Source: Micrasema longulum
Taxonomy: Eukaryota; Arthropoda; Insecta; Trichoptera; Brachycentridae
DNA length: 64,000 bases
NCBI GenBank assembly: GCA_022494885.1
Contig: JAGVSM010004545.1
Location: 26,668 to 90,667 of the forward strand
Direction of reading: 5' to 3'
The notes under the pieces are model-generated. The model ran no database searches and was not told where the DNA came from. It saw only the letters and a list, made by a program, of their open reading frames with translations. Every line of letters starts with the position of its first letter. Position 1 is the stretch's first letter. Below, piece by piece: positions 22,190 through 33,235 of the stretch. A program made the translations under genes and the position numbers.

Positions 22190-23400
22190 GAGTTTAGCCA
22201 TAATAGAACTGCATAAATTTGAAGGTTCCTTCTTTTTCGACTTTTGCCTGAAACCTACGTTCACCTTTCATAGCCATGTCTATTGTACCGCAATATTTTG
22301 AAATTTTGACAAATTGTCGATACGCATTTTTAATTATCACTTTTATTTTAAACGTTTGCGATAGTGTAAATTTTATCTAAATCTCACTGTTGTAAATATA
22401 GTTTAAAGCTCAGTAGAGAAGTGTTTTATCGATGCATGAAATTTGAAATTTGTTGTCAGTCGGACTGTTATCATTTTTTAACGCTTCATTAAAAATGTGA
22501 AAATATACACATTTTTATATTTCTCTCAGCTACTTTTTTTGAAGATTAATTGCAGGCGTTTAAGAGAGTTGCCTGCTTTACAAGATCCAAATAAAGCTTA
22601 TTTTTGGGATTTTTAAAAATAAAATGAAGCAACTGAGCTCCACAAACAAGACTATGCATTCCAAGAGAACATTTTTTTTTCATTTAAAATATTGCAGATC
22701 TATCAGTCAATTCCAGGAGAACATTACCATTGCAATTGGCGGGAAAGATTCGGGTTGTAATTCTTGTCCGAAATGAAAAATCAAAGTGATTTTACATTTT
22801 TTTATTGTTCTGGGTGAATTTAAAAAAAGCAGAAGAACATTTCCAATTTTATATTTTTTCAGGTTGAAGACAAAAATGAGTGTTTTTTAAAATGATTTCA
22901 CTTTAACACCCAAAAAAAATATTTGAAAAAATCTTTCTACTTTTATTTTATTGGTTTACTTTAAAAAAATTAACGCCAACGAGAATAAGCCATATTTTTG
23001 GTTAAAAATATTATATGGTTTTTATGCTATCTCGACCGCCAATTTAAAAAAAAACGTAAAATTAAATCTGGGGAAAGTTTGAGTACGGCCGAGCGCTCAT
23101 AAGAAAGTGCTCTACGCTTACCTGCTTTCTGTTCTGTAAACACTTCGAATTAGCCTCTATAACTATGTGAATATCTATTGTTAAACTTGTTAAAAATAAT
23201 AATAATAAATTTCTAAAATTTTTGTAGCGCCGTTTTCGTGAGTAATCACTTCAAGGGAGCTGTACATTATACTTAAATAAAAAAATAAGGTCTATTTACA
23301 AGCTAACTCTTAATTATTATTTACTCACAGAAAAAAAATTAGAAATCATGTTATACACATAATACAGTACTTCTAACAATTACATCTCAAAAGTTGCACT
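22190..23400. other. Intergenic, no gene seen
   Basis: Only A/T-rich sequence with scattered less biased patches (for example 22720-22760). No repeat family assigned. Confidence 0.35.
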
Positions 23401-23404
23401 TTTA

Positions 23405-23865
23405 GTGTCAGGAAACGATTTCACAAAAAAAAACAAGTTTTTAATTTTTTTCTGAAAAGGAATTCAGTTACACAATTTCGAACTCCTGAAGGCAGAGCAT
23501 TCCACGCCAAAGGTCCGGCTATTGCAAAAGCCTTACTACCAAATTTGGAACTCTGGTTACGTACATGAGGTTGTATCACCTTCCCTACAGCAGAACAGGA
23601 GGCTGAGCGGAGAGTGAGGCGCCTATCTGCCAGCTCGTCCGGAACGCAGAGTTCCTTAAGATATTGAGGAGCCGTGTTATGCATCGCCTTGTACATTAAC
23701 CATAACAGCTTGTACTCGACCTTCTCTGGAAAACGTACCTAGTGAAGACTTTGAAGCAACGGTGTAATGTGATCGTACTTTGATACACCAAATATTAACC
23801 TGGCAGCTGCATTTAGAATGGACTGCAATCGCTCCATTTTATATTTAGGTAACATATATTCTATT
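23405..23865 (-). pseudogene. CR1/L2-like LINE C-terminus, almost intact
   Basis: On the minus strand the frame begins at about 23860 with LNAAARLIFGVSKYDHITPL, runs through EYKLLWLMYKAMHNTAPQYL, continues with ELADRRLTLRSAS and FGSKAFAIAGPLAWNALPSG, and ends KKLKTCFFL. The block YKA.H..APQYL...AGP..WN.LP is the hallmark of CR1/L2/Rex-type C-termini. Only one in-frame stop was seen (TAG where TGG for Trp is expected, about 23740), so it is a relatively young, 5'-truncated copy. Confidence 0.75.
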
Positions 23866-24164
23866 GCAATTTAGTAAAGTTAATTGTGTAAACTTTCTAC
23901 TAAATATGTTGTATAATTTTTAGGTTAATTTTTTAAAATAAATATTGAGTAAAAGGAAATTTGTGTTTTAAAAAATAAATAAAAAATTTTGCCATATATG
24001 TAAGTATTATAATTTTTTGTAAAAGACAGATTTGCCGTTTACGTTAATAAAATAAAGTATATTCTTAGATAGTTTATCAGTTAACATAACATAAGGTAGG
24101 TACAAAATTTAATAAAAAATTAAGAAAATATTTTTGTGCACACTTAAGATTCACTTTTTCTTTT

Positions 24165-24760
24165 TAAAGAGTGGTTGATGATTTCAAAAAATGTATCAAA
24201 GTTTTTTACCTCTCGATTTTAACCGGGTATCAATTAGTAAAACAGTTTGGGCACTACACTCTACATTGTTCTATCTTTATAGTAGTTTTTCTGTCAAAGC
24301 ACCGTCAGCTGCTGTGCCGATACTTGTCGGGTCACAATCTGGTGGGTTACGTTGAATTTAAAACTGCAGTCGAAGAAATGATATTCCACTATCTTGTACT
24401 GACACTGTTTGTAAATAAGCAAAATGTTAACATGGTCGACTAATACTTTATCATTGTCTTTTGCCTCAATCTTTATTTTTACAGGTACAATGGTTTTAAA
24501 ATTTGTACTTGTAGGTTCAAGACCCTGTTGATATAAGACTTGAAACTTAGGCTCCATATTCTTAATCCATTTTGAATAATTGGCTCAACCAGCCCCAAGT
24601 AAACTAGTCTCAGCCCTGAGTATGGTAGATATGGTTTTACGTGGTACATGTTAAGCAGGCAAACTCTTAGTTTATTACAAATTGCTTTTATCTGTTCATC
24701 CCTATTCAAATCGGAATCTATAACAACACTTAAATTCTTATCTTTTGGCACTTCATCTAC
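24165..24760 (-). pseudogene. Eroded LINE reverse transcriptase fragment
   Basis: On the minus strand, 24479-24751 reads DSDLNRDEQIKAICNKLRVC, then YHVKPYLP and LVYLGLVEPIIQNGLRIWSL. This matches the RT connection region (LGV.ID..L....HI..I..KL, then Y..LV.P.I.YG...W). The fragment continues in another frame toward 24294. No catalytic box is present. Confidence 0.55.
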
Positions 24761-24764
24761 TTTT

Positions 24765-25820
24765 TTACATCAACAGTATTGTAGATTTTTATGCAAGCAT
24801 TCGTAAGTGTGAGCATATATTATTAAATTTAGGCATTTGAAAGAAATTCACTTTTTTGATCTTGTAAAGTAGGCCACTCCCTTAAAACGTATAAAATGCA
24901 CCTTAATAGCAAATAAAAAGATAAAACATCTTATTTTAAGGCATTATATTTGAGATTATGTGACATTGCATGCTTCTAACATGTTTTGAGTAGTATTCTT
25001 CGATGAATAAAAATATGGCTCATAACCATTTAATCTGCATGATTTTTACTTTTAAGATAATAAATGTACTGTTTTGTTTTAATTTATCGGAAATAAAATG
25101 CAAATATCATCATTTGTATGTCATATTCACTTATATACACAAATTATAATACTTTTCACTTTTAGGGATTCAATTTATTTTTAATTTTTTTAAATCAGAG
25201 GAAACTCTCAATTAAAATAATAGCGGCATTATATAAATTTACGGTTGAGTGGAAAGTTGTGTGAAACCTGAATTTTAATGTTAACAAGTGAAATTGAAAG
25301 GCCTAAAGACATTTTTTAAATTTGCAAACCAAATGAGAAGGAAAAGCCTTTCAACAACGTAAAAAATAAGTCGGACTAATAGCTCTATTACTGTTGCTAA
25401 TCACAATCTGTCACGAATGACGAAAGGCTTACTTAATTTCTGAAATATTATTTAACCCTATGCTGTAATGAGCAGAACCTTCCTCTTTAGATGAGGTTAA
25501 TTAAGAGTACGTTGTACTTCCGGTTTATACATTAACAACGGTTGCGCCTTTTTGTAAAGCATCTGAAAGGGGACGGAAAAATGCGAGAAATATGAAATAC
25601 GTACTCTGTATTTTTCTACGACAAAATTAATTAAGGAATTTCTGTCGAGCTTTCAAAACGTTCCTGACTATCATTTTTCCTCTTTTGGTGCGAGTTTTGC
25701 AATACAGGGACGTTTTTAAACATTTTATAATTTTTACTTAGTTTAAAATCACTAACATATTTCCCTCGTCAAAGAGAATATGGTAATAATCTTAATTTGT
25801 AATCATAATAATAATAATAA
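24765..25820. other. Intergenic, no gene seen
   Basis: A/T-rich. A less biased block at 25430-25600 has no open frame of interest. Confidence 0.35.
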
Positions 25821-25824
25821 ATGG

Positions 25825-25990
25825 TGGCATTGATGTTGCCACTTGATGATGTAAGCCACTTGACTCCCTCACAGAAGGTTCTGGATTTGATTCCCGGTGA
25901 GAACACAAAAATTCAATGTGTTTTTTTTCAAGCCTACACGTTATATGCAGTAATTCAAAACAGTAATTAGACCTTCTAGCCTATTATAGT
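25825..25990 (+). mobile_element. SINE-1 copy, decayed head
   Basis: The head retains TGACTCCCTCACAGAAGGTT and TGATTCCCGGTGAGAACAC. The body retains AATGTG, TTTTCAAGCC and the block around the following AATTCA. A-box identity is poor. Compare 40.63 kb. Confidence 0.6.
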
Positions 25991-26219
25991 GCATACATAT
26001 ATAAAAATATAAGGGAAAATAACAAATAATCTCAATTAAAATTAATCAGTTCTGTGATACTGTCATCATTTATATTTTTGGAAAAATTGTCTTTATCTTT
26101 TACAAAAGTAATAAAGTATTGTGATCCTCCCCTAAAATGGGTTGACATGGTTTTCAATTATTAAAGAAATAAGTGAACAAGTTCAGAAAATAAAGAGAGG
26201 TTTACCGTATTGATAATTT

Positions 26220-26412
26220 TTTTTTTTTTTTAGAAAAAAGAAATATTTGCGTTCTTATGATTTACCCAAATATTTAATTTTGAGGGCCATTCTCAACGAG
26301 TTGTAAATAACTCACTATTAGAAAATGGAATCAAGTTGGGGTAGAGTGGGATTCGAACCACGGACCTTTGGTCTGTGAGTCCGAGACACTAGCCACGGGA
26401 CCACAACCCGAC
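26220..26412 (-). mobile_element. SINE-2, complete
   Basis: Read on the minus strand: head with GTGGCTAGTGTCTCGGACTC and B box GGTTCGAATCCCAC, body CTAATAGTGAGTTATTTACA, then the AAATATTTGGGTAAATCATA block, AAGAACGCAAATATTTC and a terminal A run. It is very similar to the 39.3 and 54.0 kb copies, which suggests these three are younger. Confidence 0.8.
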
Positions 26413-27250
26413 TGATAATAACCTCATCTGTTCCGTAATGATATATTTCTAACCGAAACTGGTATATTTCTTTAAAACGCCCTCAGAAGTAGTGAAGGCG
26501 TAAGATGAAACAGTGATTTCTCTGACAAAAGATCAAGATAAATTATATGAATAATCATTGCAGTGCGCCACCAATTTTCAAAACATTGGATTAATATTGT
26601 TTTATTTACGTGTATGTCAATGCAACTGTGAGGTTTGAATTTTTACTGGAATTCTCTTGTTTAAGTTATCTGCGGCTGAGTTTAAATAAAATTTATATCA
26701 ATTTTGAAAATCGGTGCTGACAGGAATATTACGCTCAGCGATGATATTCGTATTTGAATTCAAATGAAATTATAAAAATATTTTTATTTGTACCTCCAAA
26801 ACATCTGACGCTTCGTTTTGAAATCTCAAACATAAAGAAGTTCAAGTGGATACTTTTTAATAAATAGAGTTTGTGTAGTGTATGACGTCGGTAAGTAAAA
26901 AACCACTTTCGAAAGGATTCACAAGAGTTGCGACCGAATGTAAGACTTGGAATCTGAACGAAACAAAGTAAAAAACACGAAATGGTCGGATCTTTAAAGT
27001 TGGGTTTTGCTTGCCGCAAGTAATGAATCTTTCTTCTCGCACTGTACTGGCAATATTAAAATCTATTTTCTTAATTTTATTTTGTTAAATCGCTGAAAAA
27101 TTAATTCAAGCAATGTGATATACTGAATTCCTAAAGCATCGATGTACGTGTATGAACGTCAATATAAACAAGTTTTTATGAAAATCGTTTTAACAAATAC
27201 TATGAACATTTTTTTTAGCGGTATTTATAATTTGTACAGTATTGTCTCTG
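26413..27250. other. Intergenic, no gene seen
   Basis: Open frames here (for example 26735-27019, minus) show no recognisable domain. No repeat family assigned. Confidence 0.35.
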
Positions 27251-27254
27251 AATC

Positions 27255-27605
27255 CAGCCAGATGAAGACTACGGTTATAAGTGAAATAGAAACATAACCC
27301 TGGACGGCTGTTCTCAAAAGAAAAATCAGAAAAAGTAAAATCTAGTGAAGACAAGGAGTAGTTTGCCTACCATTCTTAAAGTCCTGGATTCGATTCCCCA
27401 AACGTGAAATATGGATTTTAAAGTATGTTTTAACTCAACATTTCATTGTTCTTGAACCGAGATCTGAAGTGTCGGACTGATTACCTTTCTTCGTGTTACA
27501 GATGATCGAAATACGCTACACATGGTTTACTAATGCAGTACCCTATTTACCACTGGATGCGGAAAGGGGAATGATGAACATGATGACGCTGCTAATCCAC
27601 AATTT
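27255..27605 (+). mobile_element. SINE-3 with extended 5' region
   Basis: The 5' region GTGAAATAGAAACATAACCC is shared with 17.78 kb. The tRNA-like part has TTTGCCTACCATTC and CTGGATTCGATTCCCCAA. The body has GATCTGAAGTGTCGGACTGA, ACAGATGATCGAAATACGCT and GGATGCGGAAAGGGGAATGA, ending in a (ATG)n-like tail near 27570-27595. Confidence 0.65.
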
Positions 27606-28095
27606 CCGTTGCAAAGACGTGATCCTATATTATTATTTAATTATTCAAATACGATTCATAGGAAATTGGGGTTTGTTTAATTTAAACACATTAATTTTTT
27701 TAAATGATTAAACAAAAATCAAATTAAGCTTTGTTTCGCTTAAGTTATCTAAAGTTTCGAAGAAAATATTTTGAGAAAATGATAACATTTTTATTTCGTG
27801 CGTATCTACTTGTACTATAAAACCTTTATTTTATTCTTAGAATATTCTTAGGAAGCAAGTAGGTAACTAATTAGAAACATTGTTGGCCTTTTTGTTACCA
27901 ACCGTCTCCAAATTCATGAATCAACAGTTTTCAAGATTCGCTTTTGACCGTATTTTCATCAAACTCTATAAATTTGATTTCATTATTTTTTTATGAATCT
28001 CTATTTAGTACCAAAGAATATCAAAGTAGAAATTTAAATTGAATCGATTTTTTTTTATTATTTGCTCACTACGAAAACAATATAAAAATTATTTA
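27606..28095. other. Intergenic, no gene seen
   Basis: A/T-rich with no recognised feature. Confidence 0.35.
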
Positions 28096-28100
28096 ATGGC

Positions 28101-28349
28101 CTACTCAAAATGTAATTCATTTCGTTTTCTGACAACCATGTCAGCATCAATTTCATCAAAATCTTTGTTTGGCAGAATTTTTAAGATTTTCCAATTTTGG
28201 CTTCTGGGTTCTGGGTTTTTTCCAAACGTTCGTTTAGTAATTTTACCAAAAGTAAATAATTCATTAAGAGACGGTACAATTATTGGTGTTCCCTCCATTT
28301 CCCTTCTATTTCCTCCATCCTTAAGAAGTATCAAAACTTCTACAACATT
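28101..28349 (-). CDS. Unassigned open frame
   Basis: A minus-strand frame is open for about 80 codons, ending KRNELHFE then TAG. It contains SLNELFTFGKITKRTFGKN and KILKILPNKDFDEIDADMVV. Composition looks protein-like (charged, little repetition), but there is no ATG in the first dozen codons, so if real it is an exon or a transposon remnant. No family recognised. Confidence 0.2.
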   Translation of the reverse strand, partial: NVVEVLILLKDGGNRREMEGTPIIVPSLNELFTFGKITKRTFGKNPEPRSQNWKILKILPNKDFDEIDADMVVRKRNELHFE

Positions 28350-28429
28350 TTACTTTTTAAAAGACAAAACCGATATTTTATTATTATTATATCATAAGCA
28401 TAAATGGCCTTATGATATTTAGGACAAGT

Positions 28430-29215
28430 GTAAGGAGATTATCATTAATTTTGCGTTATGTTAATGCAGGACACTTATTATTTATATAATCATGCGTAGA
28501 TACTGTTTTGATTCAAATGACAATTATATTTCAAGAAAAATTCTCGTAAATTTAATTGAAATAAGAATGACGTGTGATTTAAAATCACTTCTTGAAAAAT
28601 TGTATGGTTATCATAGAGTTGATCAGTTTTATTTGATTTTCCGTCTTATTTTAGTACTGGTGGATTATTTATATCAGAATTTCATCTTTAGCCGCATGCC
28701 ATACGTTGTGTTAAGATTTGAGATTTTTTTTTTCTTCATTTATTTTTTTTTATTTTTTTACAATAAACATAATAGTATTTTTAAAAAAAAGCATAATTAC
28801 ATAACAATTAAATATATTTTAATAGAAAAATAGTAAACAAAAATCCCACATGGCCTGTTCGTGGGTATACAAGAAAATGTTAACGAATTTTTGCATTTTT
28901 GTTAATCAATCAACATACTTGTATTTTTATTTACGGAATAATCTTTACTTTTATATAGTAGCAAGTACATACATTACATAGGTTTCCTTTTTTATTTAAA
29001 TCCTCAAGACCAAATAATACGTACTTTAGTGGACCTATTGTTTGGAGAAATATCTTCCAGCCAACCATAAAACGGGCTGGTCAAAAAAATTGGTCTAAAT
29101 CTAGTCCCTAAAGGAGGAGGAATATCAAATCAGAAAATGACTTTGGAAGAAGAGAGAAAGAGAAACCAAGAAAGAAAAGGTTTTTTTTTTAAACAATTCA
29201 AGATTTAAGGATAAA
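28430..29215. other. Intergenic, no gene seen
   Basis: A/T-rich, with strong poly(T)/poly(A) runs at 28715-28760. Confidence 0.35.
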
Positions 29216-29219
29216 TAGT

Positions 29220-29700
29220 AACGTTTCAAGCGTTTCTTGAAGATGGCTGGAGAAAATGCATTTTTTACATGGAGAGGTAGCTTATTTCAAAGCCTCGCAC
29301 CTCGAACAGATAAAATATTGCCGAAAAATGATGTGCTATCTTGAGAAATGGAAAGTGTTCTCTCCTGAGAAGAGCGAAGCGAAAAACCATGATCAGAAAA
29401 ATAAATTAAACTTTGAGCGAGGTATTTTGGTATGCAAGAGTTGTGAAAAATATTATAAAGTTGTTGGAGAGATTGAAAGTTTATGCGCTGGTAAAAACGA
29501 AGCCCCTTAAGTTCGGAGCAAAACGGTGACACATGGTTATGTTTTATTACATTGAAAATAATGCGGATTCTTTGGTTCTTAAACCACTCCAGGCGATCTA
29601 TTAGTTTAGTATTGGCATGACGATACCAAATATTAGCGTCGCACAGAAAAGACAATAGAATAGATTAGGACAGATTTTTTTGCTGTATTTGGAAGAAAAT
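29220..29700 (-). pseudogene. Jockey-like LINE C-terminus (LINE-C relative)
   Basis: On the minus strand 29287-29655 is open and reads NIWYRHANTKLIDRLEWFKN, IIFNVIKHNHVSPFCSELKG, then YNIFHNSCIPKYLAQ and DHGFSLRSSQERTLSI, with FFGN..SVRGARL near the end. This is the same domain layout as the 34.7 and 63.1 kb fragments (RLQN.CIK.IF..RK.D.IS......LKWL, then SVHAA.LWN). The domain continues degraded to about 29220. No catalytic residues are included. Confidence 0.7.
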
Positions 29701-30278
29701 ACGAGAAGTCTTTTCATTAAATGGAGGGCGCGGTAAAGTTCCTTCCCAACCTCAGTAATTTGTTCTTGCCACGTCATAATATTAGGTGTTAATAATAATT
29801 CAATTTTAAGCCAATTAATTTATTGAAATTACCTTTATATATATAAAAATGTATTTATAAATAAAGATGGGTGAGCTTATTGTTACCTAACGCCTTAGTA
29901 TCTGTTCTGAGTTTCCAATGACCAAAAACAGACTGGAAAATGTTAGTTCAAATTTAATGGTGTTTGTAATAAATGGACAGTCTTAAACATATTATACAAC
30001 AGGGGAAAAACATACAAATTAAGTAAAATAACAGGTTATTTTGTACATAGTGAATTTGCTGGGAATATTTTTTTGCAATTTTGCGTTGTTCAATTTTGTG
30101 AGTAAATAACTCTTCACTATTGGCATTTATTTGAATTTAATCATGTTTTTTTATTACAAGTGAATTACATGAACTCTAACTTTTTGCTATTAAAAGCCGT
30201 ATTTCGGCACTGAAACTAAAGAGAAACTATTTCATCAATTATAAATTGGTGATAAGATTATGTGTTTGTCACTGAAAA
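29701..30278. other. Intergenic, no gene seen
   Basis: A/T-rich. No assigned feature. Confidence 0.35.
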
Positions 30279-30280
30279 TT

Positions 30281-30798
30281 AATCAGGCACTCCATTAGAT
30301 GACAAGGCTATTTATTAAATGCCAGCATTTAATTGAATGGCAAGGCCGTTTGTTAAATGAATTAAGATAGCTCACCGTTCAAGTGTTGTCTGGTTCAAAC
30401 TAGCACTTTGAACCAAAAGCCGCCTCTGGGTTGGGTTAACATAGGCTGTATTAAGTTGATTAAAAAAACTGTTTTTATTTACTATTTACCTTAATATAAC
30501 CTAAATATATGGTTCTGTTTTTTATATATTTTTTATAGTTAGGTCTATTCAATAAAATTTTAAAATAAATACATTTATCAATATTCGATCATAAAACAAA
30601 ACCATGATACAAATAATTTGCAACATAAAGAAAAATCTAACCTAACTTCACATAACAAAATAAATTCAAAAATAAAACAGTTGTGATAAAAGTGACTTTA
30701 GTCCTATCGTTATTCGTTGCCTTTAACATTTTAACTTAGCATCCGTTAGCCGGCATTTAATAAACAACGTCGTTCAATTGAGTGGCTGATTTACCTAT
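30281..30798. mobile_element. MITE with ~40-bp terminal inverted repeats
   Basis: The left end ATCAGGCACTCCATTAGATG, continuing to TTTATTAAATGCC, is matched in reverse complement at the right end (GGCATTTAATAAAC ... GAGTGGCTGAT near 30748-30790). TTA flanks both ends (possible 3-bp target duplication, as in PIF/Harbinger). Inside the left end the segment ATGGCAAGGC...TTTGTTAAATG repeats the terminal sequence in direct orientation (about 30338-30362). No coding capacity. The superfamily is inference from the flanking TTA only. Confidence 0.55.
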
Positions 30799-31094
30799 TT
30801 GGCAGCGACATATGTATTGAATGTAGGATGATGTATGTTGTTGGGAAGAGGAAAAATGTATTTTCGTCATTTTCATATGCGTAGATATATTATTTGCAAA
30901 GAGTATATTATTTTTTGAACTTATAAAAATTTTCAGTTATCTTCGTTTGATACATCCAAGTCAATAATATTACCATAAATATATAAACTTAGTTAAAAAA
31001 AAAATTAAATTACACAAAATGTTTTTTTTTTCGGCAAACAGCAATTAATGTATATTCGCCTCTCATTGTTGCATGGTTCTAAATTAGTGTTAAC

Positions 31095-31255
31095 ATAAGT
31101 CAAGAATTATCACAATATTTTGAGTTTTTCTAAATGTTTGCAGACAAAAGACTGGATTTCACCCCCTAGGGATTTATTAAGATTAACAAATAACAACAGA
31201 GATGGAGAACATTTCAGAGAAGGGAATAAGTTTAGGCGCTTACAGGGATCATATT
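31095..31255 (+). repeat. REP-X fragment (head)
   Basis: Begins with ACAATATTTTGAG, continues TTTGCAGACAAAAGACTGGA, ACAACAGAGATGGAGAACAT and TTCAGAGAAGG, and stops at TTACAGGG. This is the head segment seen complete at 49.49-49.64 kb. Confidence 0.6.
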
Positions 31256-31309
31256 TTTTATTTTATCATTATTAAAATTAAAAAAATATTCTAATATTTG
31301 TAGTTTGTG

Positions 31310-31415
31310 CTATGATTCTGCAAGAAAGGAAGCAACAATCAAAGCAAATGAAATTGGATGCTTTTTTTTTAAAAAGTGCGAGAATTTCATTTAGTACCGA
31401 AGCCCGAAGAACTGG
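31310..31415 (+). other. Short open frame ending at a strong donor-like site
   Basis: From ATG 31311 the frame reads MILQERKQQSKQMKLDAFF and then a basic stretch to EARRT, ending at ACTGGTAAGTTAG, a good splice-donor match. The KQ.KLD.FF pattern resembles the C-terminal tail of Tigger/pogo-like transposases and of PIP-box proteins. The similarity is short, and no other part of such a gene was seen. Confidence 0.25.
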
Positions 31416-31754
31416 TAAGTTAGTATTTATTATAAAAAATCATTATTTACATCAATAGATTATTATTTATTTTGTAAACGAATTAATACTGTATATATTA
31501 AATTAATTTATAATTTATTTTAAATATATATATGGGATATGTATTAAATTAACATGTTAGATTATTCTTAGAATTTCGACACGGAACCTAACCCTATATC
31601 TTCCATTATATTTGTGTTCATTTTCAGCTGATTTTTTTTCCGCCGGTGACGCTGTCTCTCGGAACGGAACTCCGGCGTAAAACGACGTTTACCTGTACAT
31701 TCACTGTCTGACAAATTAATGGTCATTTTGTATGGTCGTCATTTGACCAGCGCA

Positions 31755-31910
31755 GTTCTCTGCGATAATTTATTTCTTTATTTATTTTATGTATTTATTT
31801 GTTTCACAGTTTTAAAATGTACAAAAGTTTATCGTTTCAGGTCTTGACTTGCTTGGAAATTCCTTTGTTTGGGCAGGACCTTCTTTTTTAAATGTTTTTT
31901 TTTATTTTTT
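31755..31910 (-). repeat. LINE 3' tail (minus orientation)
   Basis: (TATTT)n-type tract followed by GTCTTGACTTGCTTGGAAAT and GGGCAGGAC, which can pair GTC..GAC. This matches the tail-plus-hairpin form seen at 3.64, 43.24 and 54.55 kb. Confidence 0.35.
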
Positions 31911-32079
31911 TATTTGACGATACTTAAAAAAATTCAATAATACTCCTAATAATGATATTTAAAAATGAAAAATAAATATAAATTAGTAAACATACTGACA
32001 TAATGAAAATTGAAGCATAAAAATAAATTAGAAAATATACCATATGTTATCAAAAAATGAAACATAAATGTAAATATAG

Positions 32080-32770
32080 CTCAAAAATCAGTGTTAAGAG
32101 TTATATTAAAAAAACCATACCGATACCCGAGTGATTCGCTCTTCAAAGAATTTCAAGTGCTGGATATTTGTCAACAGTATATATTGAGGTCAGTAGCGGT
32201 CACACATCTCAACAGGGAAAAATACGCAAGGGTTTGTCATGTTCATTATACTAGACACTCCAATAAGGATCTGATTCTACAGAGAGGAGTCAATACTTTT
32301 TTGGCTCAAAGGCAGCAATATTATATAGGACCGAGAGTATATAACCTTATCCCAGTTTCGTGGAAATGTGGTGGGATTGCCAGGCTGAGGAAAGTGTTAA
32401 CTGCATTTTTAATCCATATTGGTCGGAGGGAGTCAGAGAATTTGTTGTCCGATGTAGAAGGACGTAAGCTGGTTGCTTGTTTTACTAGTAATGACTTGGG
32501 ACTTAGGATATAGAGATTTTGGTATTATTTATGTTTTCTCTGGATATTCATTGTTTACCTTTAAGACTGAAAAAGCACACATTATGATAAAACTGTAAAT
32601 ATTTTTAAATATCATTAAAAAATACATAATTTACTGCCTTAGAACGGGGAAGCTATCCCTAGTTAGGCAGTTTAGATGAACCAACAGCAAAAATAAAAAA
32701 TATGTATGCTTACTTTTACTATTGAATTAATTTGTTGTAAATAAATAAAAAATACTAATAATAATAACTG
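32080..32770 (+). pseudogene. LINE reverse transcriptase C-terminus, open frame
   Basis: The 140-codon open frame 32091-32513 reads VLRVILKKPYRYPSDSLFKE, FQVLDICQQYILRSVAV, LAQRQQYYIGPRVYNLIPVS and FLIHIGRRESE. The YY.GP..YN..P pattern and the upstream R(V)ILKKPYRYP are typical of LINE ORF2 C-termini in arthropods. The 3' UTR has a foldable segment (GCCTTAGAACGGGGAAGC ... GTTAGGCA) near 32635-32670 and ends in (AAT)n at about 32746-32768. It is 5'-truncated, and the open frame suggests it is fairly young. Confidence 0.7.
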
Positions 32771-33235
32771 TCGAGTTAGAACTGTCAGTAGGGTCGCAGT
32801 GAGTCACATCTTACTGAAGGGTGTGGTTCTATAAAATGCTGCGAACGCCCAGTTGCATTCCATCGGCAACACTACTGACTAGTCCAATTCGTTAGCGTCC
32901 ACGTCGCGAACCATGGGCAATGGGATCACACTCATAACGGTGTGATCACAGCAGATCACGAGAGGATGGAACGCGAGTTTTTGGCGTCTAAAAACCAAAA
33001 ACATCCAACTAAAGGAAAGTAACCCCGACAGAAAATCTACCAGAGAAGGCAACGAGAAACCACTCTGGTCATCTTTTCCCAGGAATCACTACGGCGAGTA
33101 CATCAATAAGCAGTCGTCCTGGCTGCGAAATGTAAAATTAACGCAGGACAGATACATATGCTTTCGCTGAAGTAATCGCCAACGTCGGAGGGACCCAGCA
33201 AGGCACTAGAAGAAGAAGAAGAAGAGTGGCAATAG
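32771..33235 (+). mobile_element. REP-D copy
   Basis: GC-richer repeat of about 450 bp starting near GTAGGGTCGCAGTGAGTCAC and running through CATTCCATCGGCAACACTAC, ATCACACTCATAACGGTGTG and GAATCACTACGGCGAG to (GAA)n at about 33208-33228. The trinucleotide tail marks the 3' end of a retroposed element on the plus strand. It starts directly after the (AAT)n tail of the previous LINE, so it may have inserted there or be a linked module. Confidence 0.7.

Noticed and set aside
28492..28833. 113-codon plus-strand frame
   Set aside because: A/T-rich sequence, with the second half being homopolymer runs; no recognisable motif.
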